Assembly (NCBI GenBank): GCA_902773475.1
Contig: CACYEO010000126.1
Location: 1-12,328 of the forward strand
Direction: 5' to 3'
Source: an uncultured bacterium
GTDB taxonomy: Bacteria > Verrucomicrobiota > Kiritimatiellia > RFP12 > UBA1067
Length of the DNA stretch: 12,328 nt
How positions within the stretch are numbered: position 1 is the first letter of the stretch; every line of letters starts with the position of its first letter. A program made the translations under genes and the position numbers. This document shows, in pieces, positions 1 to 8,161 of this stretch. Under the pieces are notes generated by a model. That model was not told the origin of the DNA. It searched no databases and was given only the letters and a program-made list of their open reading frames with translations.

Positions 1-84
1 AGGCCACGCAAAATGCGGCCTTGCACGGCAGATCAGACCCGCCGTTTATTGCAAGAATATGCCTATTGCCCCACACAAGGCGCT

Positions 85-113
85 ATTCTACCACTTCCCC
101 CGCCCCGGCGCAA
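85..113 (-). promoter_or_regulatory. Possible leftward sigma70-type promoter
   Basis: On the minus strand TTGCGC (108-113) and TAGAAT (85-90) are separated by exactly 17 bp, a plausible housekeeping promoter reading out of the left edge. No ATG follows on the minus strand before the edge. The product is therefore unseen: it has a leader of more than about 75 nt or is an RNA. The leader would contain a small stem-loop at 1-21 (AGGCC/GGCCT). The call rests on spacing and consensus match only. Confidence 0.35.
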
Positions 114-136
114 GAGGACATTTTTTAGTGTTTGAG

Positions 137-191
137 TGTCATTTGCAAAAGTAAACGCAAATATTCAAAGCATTTACTTTTGCAAATGACA
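137..191. repeat. Perfect 19-bp AT-rich inverted repeat
   Basis: Arms TGTCATTTGCAAAAGTAAA (137-155) and its exact reverse complement (173-191) are separated by 17 nt. On the plus strand the stem is followed by TCTTTTTTC (192-200), so it could act as a rightward rho-independent terminator. However, the stem is AT-rich, unlike the GC-rich surroundings, and no rightward gene is visible upstream of it. ATTTGC (141-146) can also pair with GCAAAT at 157-162, giving an alternative fold. It lies between a possible leftward promoter and the promoter of the DUF481 gene. It may be a terminator, a double-stranded operator, or a dispersed palindrome. Confidence 0.7.
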
Positions 192-220
192 TCTTTTTTC
201 ACAATCCCCGAAATTGCCGC

Positions 221-249
221 TTGAAAGCAAACGGCTGTTTTGCTACAAT
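221..249 (+). promoter_or_regulatory. Promoter of the DUF481 gene
   Basis: TTGAAA (221-226) and TACAAT (244-249) have a 17-bp spacer, each differing from the sigma70 consensus by one base. The predicted transcription start is near 256, giving a leader of about 20 nt. That leader contains the Shine-Dalgarno AAAAAGGA (263-270) five bases before the ATG at 276. Confidence 0.7.
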
Positions 250-275
250 GCCGTTCACCGACAAAAAGGAACAAC

Positions 276-1319
276 ATGAACAAATACGCAACTTTTCTCG
301 CCGCACTCGCCTGTGCAGGCGCCGCCAATGCCGACACGCTCGTTCTCAAGGACGGCGACCGGCTCACCGGAACCTTGAAAACCGTCGCCACCGACGGCAC
401 CGTCACATTCGCCTCCAAGTACGCAGGCGAAGTCAAGGTAAAGCAGGCCGACATCGTCAAACTCACGACCGACGCCGATGTCGAAGTGCAGTACAAGGAT
501 GACAGCCGTGAAAACGAAAAGGGCCGTCTCACGGTTTCCAAGCCCGGTGAATACCTCTTCGCCCCCAACGCCGCCAAGGCCCGCAAGTTCAACCTTGAAG
601 AAGTCCATGCCGTCAATCCAGAGCAGAGCGCATGGCACGGCGCGCTGAACGTAGCGCTCAGCGCGACGCGCGGCAACACCTACGGCAGCGCCGGCGCGGT
701 GAACGGCAACGTTACACGCCGCTTCAAGTACGACCGCGTCTCCGCCGACGCCGCCTACGACACTTCCCGTTCCGGCTCGCGCAAGGAGAACTGCTCCAAG
801 ACGTCCGACCGCATCGTGGCGAACGCCCAGCACGACCACTTCTGGCTTTCCAAACTCTACACCTACGAAAACGGCAAATACGAACACGACCGCATGCAGA
901 ACCTGGAATGGCGCTTCCGCGTGGGTCTCGGTCTCGGCTACCAGTGGCTTGAAAACCGCAAGTTCGACTCCATCGGAACAGTTTCGTTCAGCCAGGAAGC
1001 AGGCATGGCGTTCACCAAGGACCGCTACCGCCTCACCGCCCATCCCGAAAACTCCTACGCCTCGGTGCGCTACGCCCACCATTTCAACTGGGTTCCGGTC
1101 TGGGTTGAAGATCTCTCCTTCTTCCACAACATGGAATATCTCGTGGACACCGAACGTTTCACGGAATACCAGATCAATCTGGACGTAGGCGCCAAGTACG
1201 CCCTCTCCAAGGCCTGGCAGCTCACCGCCAAGATCGAATGGCTCTACAACTCCGAGCCTGCCGACGGTCTTTCCAAGGGCGACACCCGCTACTTCCTGGG
1301 TCTCGGCTACACATTCTAA
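276..1319 (+). CDS. DUF481 family outer-membrane beta-barrel protein
   Basis: This 347-residue protein is predicted to sit in the outer membrane; its substrate is unknown. Residues 1-19 form a signal peptide (basic N terminus, hydrophobic LAALACAGAA, cleavage after ANA). Residues 20-70 form a small beta-rich module (LVLKDGDRLTGTL, then a VKVKQADIV strand) often found before DUF481 barrels. From about 120 to the end the chain is a run of alternating strands (WHGALNVALSATRGN, FRVGLGLGYQW, YFLGLGYTF). It ends in phenylalanine, the typical C-terminal signal for barrel assembly. The start at 276 is set by AAAAAGGA five bases upstream and by the signal peptide; an in-frame ATG at 240 lies inside the promoter. 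The radical SAM gene follows after 29 bp. The family (E. coli YdiY-like) has no firm function. Confidence 0.85.
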   Translation: MNKYATFLAALACAGAANADTLVLKDGDRLTGTLKTVATDGTVTFASKYAGEVKVKQADIVKLTTDADVEVQYKDDSRENEKGRLTVSKPGEYLFAPNAAKARKFNLEEVHAVNPEQSAWHGALNVALSATRGNTYGSAGAVNGNVTRRFKYDRVSADAAYDTSRSGSRKENCSKTSDRIVANAQHDHFWLSKLYTYENGKYEHDRMQNLEWRFRVGLGLGYQWLENRKFDSIGTVSFSQEAGMAFTKDRYRLTAHPENSYASVRYAHHFNWVPVWVEDLSFFHNMEYLVDTERFTEYQINLDVGAKYALSKAWQLTAKIEWLYNSEPADGLSKGDTRYFLGLGYTF

Positions 1320-1348
1320 AGCGCATTCGCGCAGCAAGGACACCGCAG

Positions 1349-2800
1349 ATGCGAGTGGCAGTCGCATACCCCCCTCTCCCTTCGGAGAAGGGGGTTCCTT
1401 TATTGTCCCAGAACCGCCAGTTCCAGTGGTTCTCGCGTCCTACGTACATCTTTCCGGTCGTTCCCGCGACGGCGGCGACGATGCTGAAGCAGGACGGGCA
1501 CGAAGTCCTGTTTCTCGACGGGATCGCTTCGGAAATGACACCGGAGGCGTTTGACGCCGCGCTCGACTCTTTCGCCCCGGACGCGGTCGTCATAGAAACG
1601 AAAACCCCTGTGGTCAAGCGCCATTGGAAATGGATCGACGCATTCAAGAAACGCGCGCCGCACGTGCGCACGATCCTTGTGGGCGACCATCCGACCGCTC
1701 TTCCGGAAGAATCCATGGCAGCCTGCGCAGTGGACTTCATTCTCACCGGCGGGGACTGGGATTTCCTTTTGCGCAGCGCGGCCGCCGCGGGATTCGACCC
1801 GTCCGGCTTCGAACCGGGAATATGGTACCGCGAAAACGGAGAAGCGAAAAACACCGGGCCTTTCCGCCTGGATCACGATTTGAACTCCGCGCCGCGCATA
1901 GACCGCGACCTCGCAAACTGGCGGCTGTACTCTGAAAAGAACGGCAATTTCCGCCGCACGCCCGGAACGTACATAATGGCCGGACGGGACTGCTGGCACG
2001 CAAAATGCACGTTCTGCAGCTGGACCACTCTCTATCCCAAGTACCGGACGCGCAACCCCGTCGATGTGGTGGACGAAATCGAAGAACTCGTGTCAAAATA
2101 CGGCGTGCGCGAAATCATGGACGATTCAGGCTCTTTCCCGGCGGGGGAGTGGCTTGCGGAATTCTGCAACGAAATGATCCGGCGCGGACTGCAAAAGCGC
2201 GTGCGCATAGACTGCAACATGCGATTCGGCAGGCTTTCGGCAGGAGAATACCGGCTGATGCGCAAAGCCGGATTCCGCCTTGTCCTGTTCGGCGTGGAAT
2301 CGGCAAACCAGGCGACGCTCGACAGACTCGTGAAGGCGCTGAAAGTGGAAGATGTCTATTCCGGCGCGAAAGCGGCATCCGCGGCGGGCCTTGACGTGCA
2401 CATAACGATCATGTTCGGCTATCCGTGGGAAGGCCCGCGCGAAATCGAAAACACCGTGGCGCTCGCCCGGAAACTCCTCGCCAAAGGATGGGCCTCGACA
2501 CTCCAGTGTACGATGACGATTCCATATCCCGGCACGCCGCTTTTCAAAGAGCTCAAGGAGTCAGGCGGGCTTGCAACGCTCGACTGGGACGCATACGACA
2601 TGCGCACCCAGATCATGAAGACGCCTCTCGTTGCAGAGGCCGACATAAAGGACGCGGTCCGGCGCGTGTATCGCGGTTTTCTGCAGCCTTCCGCGCTGCT
2701 GCGGCGGCTGTGCTCCACGCGCACGCTCTTCGATTTCGGCTTCTACTGGCGCGGCATCCGCTCGCTCGCCGGACACCTTGCCGACTTCAAACGCCGCTGA
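1349..2800 (+). CDS. Cobalamin-binding-type radical SAM protein
   Basis: This 483-residue protein would cleave S-adenosylmethionine with a 4Fe-4S cluster to drive a radical reaction; its substrate is unknown. Residues 1-140 are a Rossmann-like B12-binding-type domain: strand MRVAVAYPPLP, then PTYIFPVVPATAATMLKQDGHEV, ending with VGDHPTALPEES and a DFILTGGD strand. The radical SAM barrel runs from about 205 to 420. Its cluster motif is C215-WHAK-C220-TF-C223, that is CX4CX2C rather than the usual CX3CX2C. Later barrel elements include EIMDDSGSFP (255-264), FGVESANQ (314-321) and IMFGYPWEGP. The start at 1349 was chosen because AAGGA lies 8 bases upstream and the family-type N terminus begins there; an in-frame ATG at 1238 lies inside the DUF481 gene. 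It is probably cotranscribed with that gene and ends 15 bp from the convergent aroC stop. Confidence 0.85.
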   Translation: MRVAVAYPPLPSEKGVPLLSQNRQFQWFSRPTYIFPVVPATAATMLKQDGHEVLFLDGIASEMTPEAFDAALDSFAPDAVVIETKTPVVKRHWKWIDAFKKRAPHVRTILVGDHPTALPEESMAACAVDFILTGGDWDFLLRSAAAAGFDPSGFEPGIWYRENGEAKNTGPFRLDHDLNSAPRIDRDLANWRLYSEKNGNFRRTPGTYIMAGRDCWHAKCTFCSWTTLYPKYRTRNPVDVVDEIEELVSKYGVREIMDDSGSFPAGEWLAEFCNEMIRRGLQKRVRIDCNMRFGRLSAGEYRLMRKAGFRLVLFGVESANQATLDRLVKALKVEDVYSGAKAASAAGLDVHITIMFGYPWEGPREIENTVALARKLLAKGWASTLQCTMTIPYPGTPLFKELKESGGLATLDWDAYDMRTQIMKTPLVAEADIKDAVRRVYRGFLQPSALLRRLCSTRTLFDFGFYWRGIRSLAGHLADFKRR

Positions 2801-2815
2801 ACGCGTCCGCCCCTG

Positions 2816-3916
2816 TCAGCGCCAGAAGATTTTCGGCGCGCCCGTGACCGCGAAAGAACCTGCGGCCGGGCGGGGGAGGGACGCAAAGCGCGCCTTCATG
2901 ACGTCGAGCGTGTCGCCACCGAGCGTTTCGCAGAGAGCGTCGGCGAGAACATGCAAAACCGCGGCTTCCACAACAACGACAGCGCGCGGAACTGGGCAGA
3001 CGTCCGAGCGCTCGTATTTAGTGCCGCAGGATTCTCCGGTAGAAAGATCTACAGTCCGCTGCGGTTTTAAAGTAGTCGGAATGGGTTTCATCGCCGCCCG
3101 CAGAACAATGGGGAGGCCGTTGGACATCCCTGATTCGATTCCGCCTGCATGGTTGGAAGGACGGACAAGCGTCCCGTCCCGGTTCGCGGCGATCGCGTCC
3201 TGCGCCTGAGTGCCGGGCATCGAAGACAATGCGAACCCGTCGCCAAACTCGACGCCTTTTATCGCATTGACGGAAAGCACGGCGGCCGCGAGGCGCGCGT
3301 CAAGACGTCTGTCCGCCGAGACATACGACCCGATGCCGGCGGGGACTCCAGTCGCGGAAACTTCGATTATGCCGCCAAGCGTCTCGCCGGCGGCACGGGC
3401 GTTTTCGATCGCCGCGAGAACCGCAGGGGAATCTTCGTCGCCCGGGACGCCGCCGATTGCGGCGACCCTGCCGGACACGGAAATGCCGAACTGCGCAAGA
3501 AGCGCGCGGAAACACGCGCCGGCCGCCACGCGCGCCGCGGTTTCGCGCGCGGACGCCCGCTCCAGCGCAGGGCGGATGTCGTCGAATCCATACTTCAAGG
3601 CGGCCACGAGATCTGCGTGGCCCGGACGCGGCGCCGTGTACGCCGGAATTTCCTTCCCCGCCCAATTGGCATGGTCGCGGTTGGCGATTTCCATCGCAAC
3701 CGGAGCTCCGGTGGTCTTCCCGCACATGACGCCCGCGGAAATCGCGGCGGAATCCTTTTCGATCGCCATGCGCCCGCCGGCGCCGGCCGGATTCTGCCGC
3801 CGCGCAAGGTCGCGCCGCACTGTTTCGACATCAAGCGCGAGTCCGGCGGGGAGGCCTTCGATTATCACGGAAAGCCGCGGCCCGTGCGACTCGCCTGCGG
3901 TCATGTAGCGGATCAT
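2816..3916 (-). CDS. aroC: Chorismate synthase
   Basis: This 366-residue enzyme converts 5-enolpyruvylshikimate-3-phosphate to chorismate, the last shikimate-pathway step, using reduced FMN. It has full family length. Visible motifs are GESHGP at 8-13 with the catalytic His11, RRQNPAGAGGRM (39-50), RPGHADL with His100, the signature RASARETAARVAAGA (120-134), GGIESGMSNG (258-267) and RSDVCPVPRA (303-312). The His of the RHDP version of that last motif is replaced by Ser, as in some other bacterial lineages. Its ATG overlaps the stop of the upstream ABC ATPase gene by four bases (ATGA), which suggests translational coupling. No separate Shine-Dalgarno or promoter is evident. Confidence 0.97.
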   Translation of the reverse strand: MIRYMTAGESHGPRLSVIIEGLPAGLALDVETVRRDLARRQNPAGAGGRMAIEKDSAAISAGVMCGKTTGAPVAMEIANRDHANWAGKEIPAYTAPRPGHADLVAALKYGFDDIRPALERASARETAARVAAGACFRALLAQFGISVSGRVAAIGGVPGDEDSPAVLAAIENARAAGETLGGIIEVSATGVPAGIGSYVSADRRLDARLAAAVLSVNAIKGVEFGDGFALSSMPGTQAQDAIAANRDGTLVRPSNHAGGIESGMSNGLPIVLRAAMKPIPTTLKPQRTVDLSTGESCGTKYERSDVCPVPRAVVVVEAAVLHVLADALCETLGGDTLDVMKARFASLPRPAAGSFAVTGAPKIFWR

Positions 3917-4785
3917 GAAGCACCCCCCGCCGCAATGCGCTGGGCCTCCGCCTCGTCGTCGTCCTGCAGCGGCTTCCCGATTTCGGGGACGGCCGCAAGA
4001 AGATACTTGGTGTATGCTTCGCGCGGATGCGCAAGGACTTCCTCCGCAGAGCCGGTTTCGACGATTTTGCCGCCGTGCATGACGGCGATGCGGTCTGCGA
4101 TGTGGTGCACCACGCCTATGTCGTGGGTTATGAAAAGATAGGAAAGCCCCATCTGCTTTTTCAGGTCTTCAAGAAGATTCAGCACTTGCGCGCGCACTGA
4201 AACGTCGAGCGCCGAGACCGCTTCGTCGCAGATCAGCACGCGCGGCTTCAGCGATATCGCGCGCGCGATGCAGATGCGCTGGCGCTGGCCGCCGGAAAAT
4301 TCGTGCGGCCAGCGGTCGAGCGCGCTCGCGTTCATGCCGACGGCCTCAAGCAGTTCCTCCGCCTTCTTCCGGCGGTTCTCCATCGTGCAGAGACCGTGGT
4401 AGAGCATTCCCTCGGTGAGGATTTCAAGTATGCTGTGGCGCGGATTGAGCGCGGCCTCCGGATCCTGGAAGACGACCTGCACGGCGCGCCGGAACTCGGC
4501 CTCCGGTATGGAATGCACGTTCCTGCCGTCCAGCAGTATCTTGCCGGATTTGGGCTTGTTGAGTTTCAGGATCGCGCGCGCGGAAGTCGACTTCCCGCAC
4601 CCGGATTCGCCGACGATGCCGAGCGTCTCGCCCTTGCGCAGGGAAAAAGACACTCCGTCCACGGCCTTTATCCAGCCGGCGGTTCTCGCGAAAATCCCGG
4701 TCTTGACCGGAAACCACACGCGCAAGTCGCGCACTTCGAGAAGCGGAGGACTTCCGGCGGGAGGTGTGGATTTCTTGTTTTGCAT
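3913..4785 (-). CDS. OppF/DppF-type ABC transporter ATP-binding protein
   Basis: This 290-residue cytoplasmic ATPase belongs to the peptide/nickel (Opp/Dpp) importer branch. It shows Walker A GESGCGKST (59-67), Q-loop Gln107 in VFQDPEAALNPR, signature FSGGQRQR (163-170), Walker B VLICDE (183-188) and switch His221 in FITHDIG. The C-terminal HPREAYTKYLLAAVPE (253-268) is the Opp-type tail. The start at 4785 fits the usual N terminus (LLEVRDLRVWFPVKTG). The same frame stays open far upstream inside carB, but only out-of-frame sequence is there. No clear Shine-Dalgarno precedes the ATG; a GC-rich hairpin lies 8 bases upstream. No permease, binding protein or partner ATPase is in the window, so the cargo cannot be inferred. 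Confidence 0.9.
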   Translation of the reverse strand: MQNKKSTPPAGSPPLLEVRDLRVWFPVKTGIFARTAGWIKAVDGVSFSLRKGETLGIVGESGCGKSTSARAILKLNKPKSGKILLDGRNVHSIPEAEFRRAVQVVFQDPEAALNPRHSILEILTEGMLYHGLCTMENRRKKAEELLEAVGMNASALDRWPHEFSGGQRQRICIARAISLKPRVLICDEAVSALDVSVRAQVLNLLEDLKKQMGLSYLFITHDIGVVHHIADRIAVMHGGKIVETGSAEEVLAHPREAYTKYLLAAVPEIGKPLQDDDEAEAQRIAAGGAS

Positions 4786-4793
4786 TGTCGCCG

Positions 4794-4817
4794 CGGAGCG
4801 GGCGCGGGCCCGCTCCG
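4794..4817 (-). other. GC-rich hairpin between carB and the ABC ATPase gene
   Basis: A 10-bp perfect stem, CGGAGCGGGC (4794-4803) with its complement at 4808-4817, encloses a 4-nt loop. It occupies most of the 47-bp gap between the carB stop and the ATPase start. No U-tract follows in the direction of transcription, so it is not a standard terminator. It could stabilise the mRNA 3' end of carB or occlude ribosome loading on the ATPase gene. Confidence 0.5.
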
Positions 4818-4832
4818 TTCCGTTGCGCGCGG

Positions 4833-7800
4833 TCAGCCTATGGATGCGTGGTATTCCTGAAGGGATTTGACTTCGCCGGAGCCGGAGCGCGCCGCTGCGA
4901 TGCCTTCCGCCGCGGCGGAAGCCGCCGCGATCGTCGTAAGGCAGGGGACGTGGTACTTGATCGCCGCCTTGCGGATGGAGCAGTCGTCGGCGCGCGCGTC
5001 GCGGCGCCCGGACGGCGTGTTCACGATCAGGCAGACGTCGCGGTTCGTTATCGCGTCGATGACGTTCGGGCGGCCTTCGTTGATCTTGGCGATCCGTTCG
5101 GCCGGCACGCCGTGCTCGTTGAGCCACTTGACCGTGCCTTCCGTGCCGACGATCGAAAAACCGAGCTTCACGAACTTCTTCATCGCGTCCGCAGCGTCGT
5201 CCGGTTTTTCGGAAAGCGATACGAGGATCTTGCCGGGTTCCACGGGCAGCGGGGAATTCGCCGCCTCCTGGCTCTTGAAATATGCAAGGCCGAAGGATTC
5301 GGCAAGCCCCAGCACTTCTCCCGTGGAGCGCATTTCCGGGCCGAGCACGGGGTCGACTTCCGGGAACTTGTCGAACGGGAGGCACGCTTCCTTGACGCCG
5401 CGGTACGGAATGTTCTTGTGCGCAAGCCCCATCGTCGCCACGGTTTCGCCCATCATGAGGCGCGTCGCCGCGCGGGCCATGGAAAGCCCGGAGACCTTTG
5501 AGACGAGCGGGACGGTGCGCGACGCGCGCGGATTGGCTTCGATCACGTACACCTTGCCGTCTTCGATGGCGAACTGCATGTTCATGAGGCCGACCACTTG
5601 GAGTTCCTGCGCGATGCGGCGCGTGTAGTCCAGAATCGTGGCGCGGTTTTCCTCCGGGATCGAAACGGGCGGAAGCACGCAGGCGGAGTCGCCCGAATGG
5701 ACGCCGGCGAGCTCCACATGCTCCATGATCGCGGGGATGAAGACGTCGTGCCCGTCGGAGAGCGCGTCCGCCTCGCATTCGAGCGCGTGGTGCAGGAAAC
5801 GGTCGAGATAGAGGGGACGGTCGGGCGTGACGCCGACGGCCTTGTCCACGTATTCGCGCAGCATGATTTCGTAGTAGATCACTTCCATGCCGCGCCCGCC
5901 GAGCACGAAGCTGGGGCGGATGACGAGCGGATAGCCGATCTCGCCGGCCACCTTGAGCGCCTCGTCGAGGTTCGCGGCCATGCGCGATTCGGGCATCGGT
6001 ATGCCCAGGCGGTTCATGATGGAATGGAAGAGGTCGCGGTCTTCGGCGGCGTCTATCGAATCGACGCTCGTGCCGAGCACGTTGCATCCGGCGTCGGCCA
6101 GGCCGCGCGCGATGTTCAGCGGCGTCTGCCCGCCGAACTGGACGATCACGCCCATCGGCTTCTCCGCCTCGTAGATCTGGAGGACGTCCTCCAGCGTGAC
6201 GGGCTCGAAATAGAGCTTGTCGGAAGTGTCGTAGTCGGTGGAGACCGTTTCGGGGTTGCAATTGACCATTATGGTCTCGTAGCCGGCCTCGCGCAGCGCC
6301 ATCGCCGCATGTACGCAGCAGTAGTCGAATTCAATGCCCTGTCCGATGCGGTTCGGCCCGCCGCCGAGTATGAGGACTTTCTTCTTGTTGTCCGTGACGG
6401 GCACTTCGTTCGCCTTGCCGTTGTAGGACGAATAGTAGTAGGCGGCGTTCTCCACGCCTGAGACGGGGACCTTGTGCCAGGTCTCGACCACTCCGAGCGC
6501 GGTGCGCGCCTTGCGCACGGCGTCTTCCTTCACGCCGAGCAGCTGGGCGAGGTACTTGTCCGAGAATCCGTCCTTCTTGGCCTTCACGAGAAGTTCGTCC
6601 GGCGGGAGGCGTCCGCGGAAGGACAGCAGCTCCTCTTCCTCCTGCACGAGTTCGCGCATCTGCTGCACGAACCACGCCTTTATGCCGGTGAGCTGGAATA
6701 TCTGATCGTCGGTCGCGCCCTTGCGGAGCGCTTCGTACATCTGGAAATGGCGCTCGGACGAGGGGGAGGCGAGGAGTTTGAGAAGCTCTTCGAGGGGAAG
6801 ATCGTGGAAATTCTTCGCGAATCCCAGCCCGGCGCGGCCTTTTTCAAGCGCGCGGATCGCCTTCTGGAAAGTCTCCTTGTACGTCTTGCCGATGGACATG
6901 ACTTCGCCGACGGCGCGCATCTGCGTTCCGAGGCGGTCTTCCACGGCGCGGAACTTCTCGAACGCCCAGCGCGCGAACTTCAGCACTATGTAGTCGCCGG
7001 ACGGCGTGTACTTGTCGAGCGTTCCGTCGCGCCAGTACGGTATTTCGTCGAGCGTGTATCCGGCGGCGAGTTTCGCGGACACGAGCGCTATCGGGAAGCC
7101 GGTGGCCTTGGACGCCAGGGCGGAGGAGCGCGACGTGCGCGGGTTGATTTCGATTATGACGATGCGGTCGGTCTTGGGGTCGTGCGCGAACTGCACGTTC
7201 GTCCCGCCTATCACGCCGATCGCCTCCACGATGCGGAATGCGTAGTCTTTCAGGCGGTCCTGCACGCTCTGCGGAACGGTGAGCATCGGCGCCGCGCAGA
7301 ACGAATCGCCGGTGTGGACGCCCATCGCGTCGATGTTTTCGATGAAGCACACCGACACCATGTTGTTCTTGGCGTCGCGCACGACTTCGACTTCAAGCTC
7401 CTCCCAGTTCAGGACCGACTCTTCGATGAGGCACTGGTGCGTGAGCGAGAGTTCAAGGCCGCGCGCGGCGATCGTGCGCAGCTCTTCGACGTTGTACACG
7501 AGGCCGCCGCCCGCGCCGCCCATCGTGTAGGCCGGCCGCACTACGACCGGATAACCCAGCGACGACGCTATGCGCTCGGCGTCCGCCACCGTGTTCGTGA
7601 TTTCGGAACGCGGCGTCTCGATGCCGAGCTTCTGCATCGTCTCTTTGAAAATCTCCCTGTCTTCGCCGCGCTCGATGGCGTCGAGATTCACGCCGATGAC
7701 TTTCACGCCGTACTTGTCGAGAATGCCTTTCTTGGCAAGCTCCATGGAAAGGTTGAGACCGGTCTGCCCGCCGAGGTTGGGCAGGATCGCGTCCGGGCGC

Positions 7801-8042
7801 TCTTTGGCGATGATCTGTTCGAGGCGCGCCTCGTTGAGCGGCTCGATGTACGTGGAATCGGCCATCACCGGGTCGGTCATTATGGTGGCCGGATTTGAAT
7901 TCACGAGAACGATCTTGTAGCCGCAGGCGCGGAGAGCTTTGCACGCCTGGGTGCCGGAATAGTCGAATTCGCAGGCCTGTCCGATGACAATCGGGCCGGA
8001 GCCGATGATGAGAACCTTGTCTATGCCCTGAATCTTGTTCAT
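4833..8042 (-). CDS. carB: Carbamoyl-phosphate synthase large subunit
   Basis: This 1,069-residue subunit makes carbamoyl phosphate from ammonia (delivered by the CarA glutaminase), bicarbonate and 2 ATP, feeding pyrimidine and arginine synthesis. Length and order match the family (about 1,070). The first ATP-grasp half (about 1-400) has LIIGSGPIVIGQACEFDYSG and NSNPATIMTDP near the start. An oligomerisation domain follows (about 400-550). The second ATP-grasp half begins with VLILGGGPNRIGQGIEFDYC and has NCNPETVSTDYDTSD. A C-terminal MGS-like regulatory domain spans about 935-1069 (VGTEGTVKWL, INEGRPNVIDAI). The start at 8042 is supported by AAGAGGA (complement of 8047-8053) and by MNKIQGIDKVLIIGSGP; the longer open frame upstream reads into the mobile element. 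carA is not adjacent within the window. Confidence 0.97.
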   Translation of the reverse strand: MNKIQGIDKVLIIGSGPIVIGQACEFDYSGTQACKALRACGYKIVLVNSNPATIMTDPVMADSTYIEPLNEARLEQIIAKERPDAILPNLGGQTGLNLSMELAKKGILDKYGVKVIGVNLDAIERGEDREIFKETMQKLGIETPRSEITNTVADAERIASSLGYPVVVRPAYTMGGAGGGLVYNVEELRTIAARGLELSLTHQCLIEESVLNWEELEVEVVRDAKNNMVSVCFIENIDAMGVHTGDSFCAAPMLTVPQSVQDRLKDYAFRIVEAIGVIGGTNVQFAHDPKTDRIVIIEINPRTSRSSALASKATGFPIALVSAKLAAGYTLDEIPYWRDGTLDKYTPSGDYIVLKFARWAFEKFRAVEDRLGTQMRAVGEVMSIGKTYKETFQKAIRALEKGRAGLGFAKNFHDLPLEELLKLLASPSSERHFQMYEALRKGATDDQIFQLTGIKAWFVQQMRELVQEEEELLSFRGRLPPDELLVKAKKDGFSDKYLAQLLGVKEDAVRKARTALGVVETWHKVPVSGVENAAYYYSSYNGKANEVPVTDNKKKVLILGGGPNRIGQGIEFDYCCVHAAMALREAGYETIMVNCNPETVSTDYDTSDKLYFEPVTLEDVLQIYEAEKPMGVIVQFGGQTPLNIARGLADAGCNVLGTSVDSIDAAEDRDLFHSIMNRLGIPMPESRMAANLDEALKVAGEIGYPLVIRPSFVLGGRGMEVIYYEIMLREYVDKAVGVTPDRPLYLDRFLHHALECEADALSDGHDVFIPAIMEHVELAGVHSGDSACVLPPVSIPEENRATILDYTRRIAQELQVVGLMNMQFAIEDGKVYVIEANPRASRTVPLVSKVSGLSMARAATRLMMGETVATMGLAHKNIPYRGVKEACLPFDKFPEVDPVLGPEMRSTGEVLGLAESFGLAYFKSQEAANSPLPVEPGKILVSLSEKPDDAADAMKKFVKLGFSIVGTEGTVKWLNEHGVPAERIAKINEGRPNVIDAITNRDVCLIVNTPSGRRDARADDCSIRKAAIKYHVPCLTTIAAASAAAEGIAAARSGSGEVKSLQEYHASIG

Positions 8043-8079
8043 GATATCCTCTTGAGAAACGTTGGAGTTCCGGGATGCG

Positions 8080-8108
8080 AGTATAGCAAATCGCCCCGCG
8101 CGCGCCAA
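8080..8108 (-). promoter_or_regulatory. Promoter of carB
   Basis: On the minus strand TTGGCG (8103-8108) and TATACT (8080-8085) are separated by 17 bp. The predicted start near 8073 gives a leader of about 30 nt containing the AAGAGGA ribosome site. The leader is too short for a pyrimidine attenuator. The promoter lies 45 bp from the edge of the mobile element and appears undisturbed by it. Confidence 0.6.
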
Positions 8109-8144
8109 TCCCGGCGAAACCGGCCGTCGGGCCGCGGCGGCATC

Positions 8145-8153
8145 GCGGCTTGT
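8145..8153. repeat. Left 9-bp target-site duplication
   Basis: GCGGCTTGT directly abuts the left end of the mobile element and recurs in the same orientation at 10179-10187, directly abutting the right end. The identity stops exactly at both element edges, as expected for a duplication made on insertion. Confidence 0.85.
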
Positions 8154-8161
8154 TACGGCCA

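Noticed and set aside
255..1367. Minus-strand open frame of about 370 codons opposite the DUF481 gene
   Set aside because: It is Val/Gly/Ala-rich shadow sequence without a ribosome site. The plus strand carries promoter, signal peptide and barrel.
2795..2821. Bidirectional terminator between the radical SAM gene and aroC
   Set aside because: Only a 6-bp stem formed by the two stop regions with a 15-nt loop and no T-tract.
4794..4817. Rho-independent terminator after carB
   Set aside because: The stem is strong, but no T-tract follows on the minus strand and the next gene starts 8 bases later.
4786..6261. Upstream extension of the ABC ATPase reading frame into carB
   Set aside because: The extension is low-complexity Arg/Ala/Pro sequence out of frame with carB. 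Family length and N terminus place the start at 4785.
6474..7898. Long plus-strand open frame (about 470 codons) opposite carB
   Set aside because: It is antisense to a fully recognisable carB. Its composition (rich in Arg, His, Ala, Asp, Val) is that of a GC-rich shadow frame with no motif.
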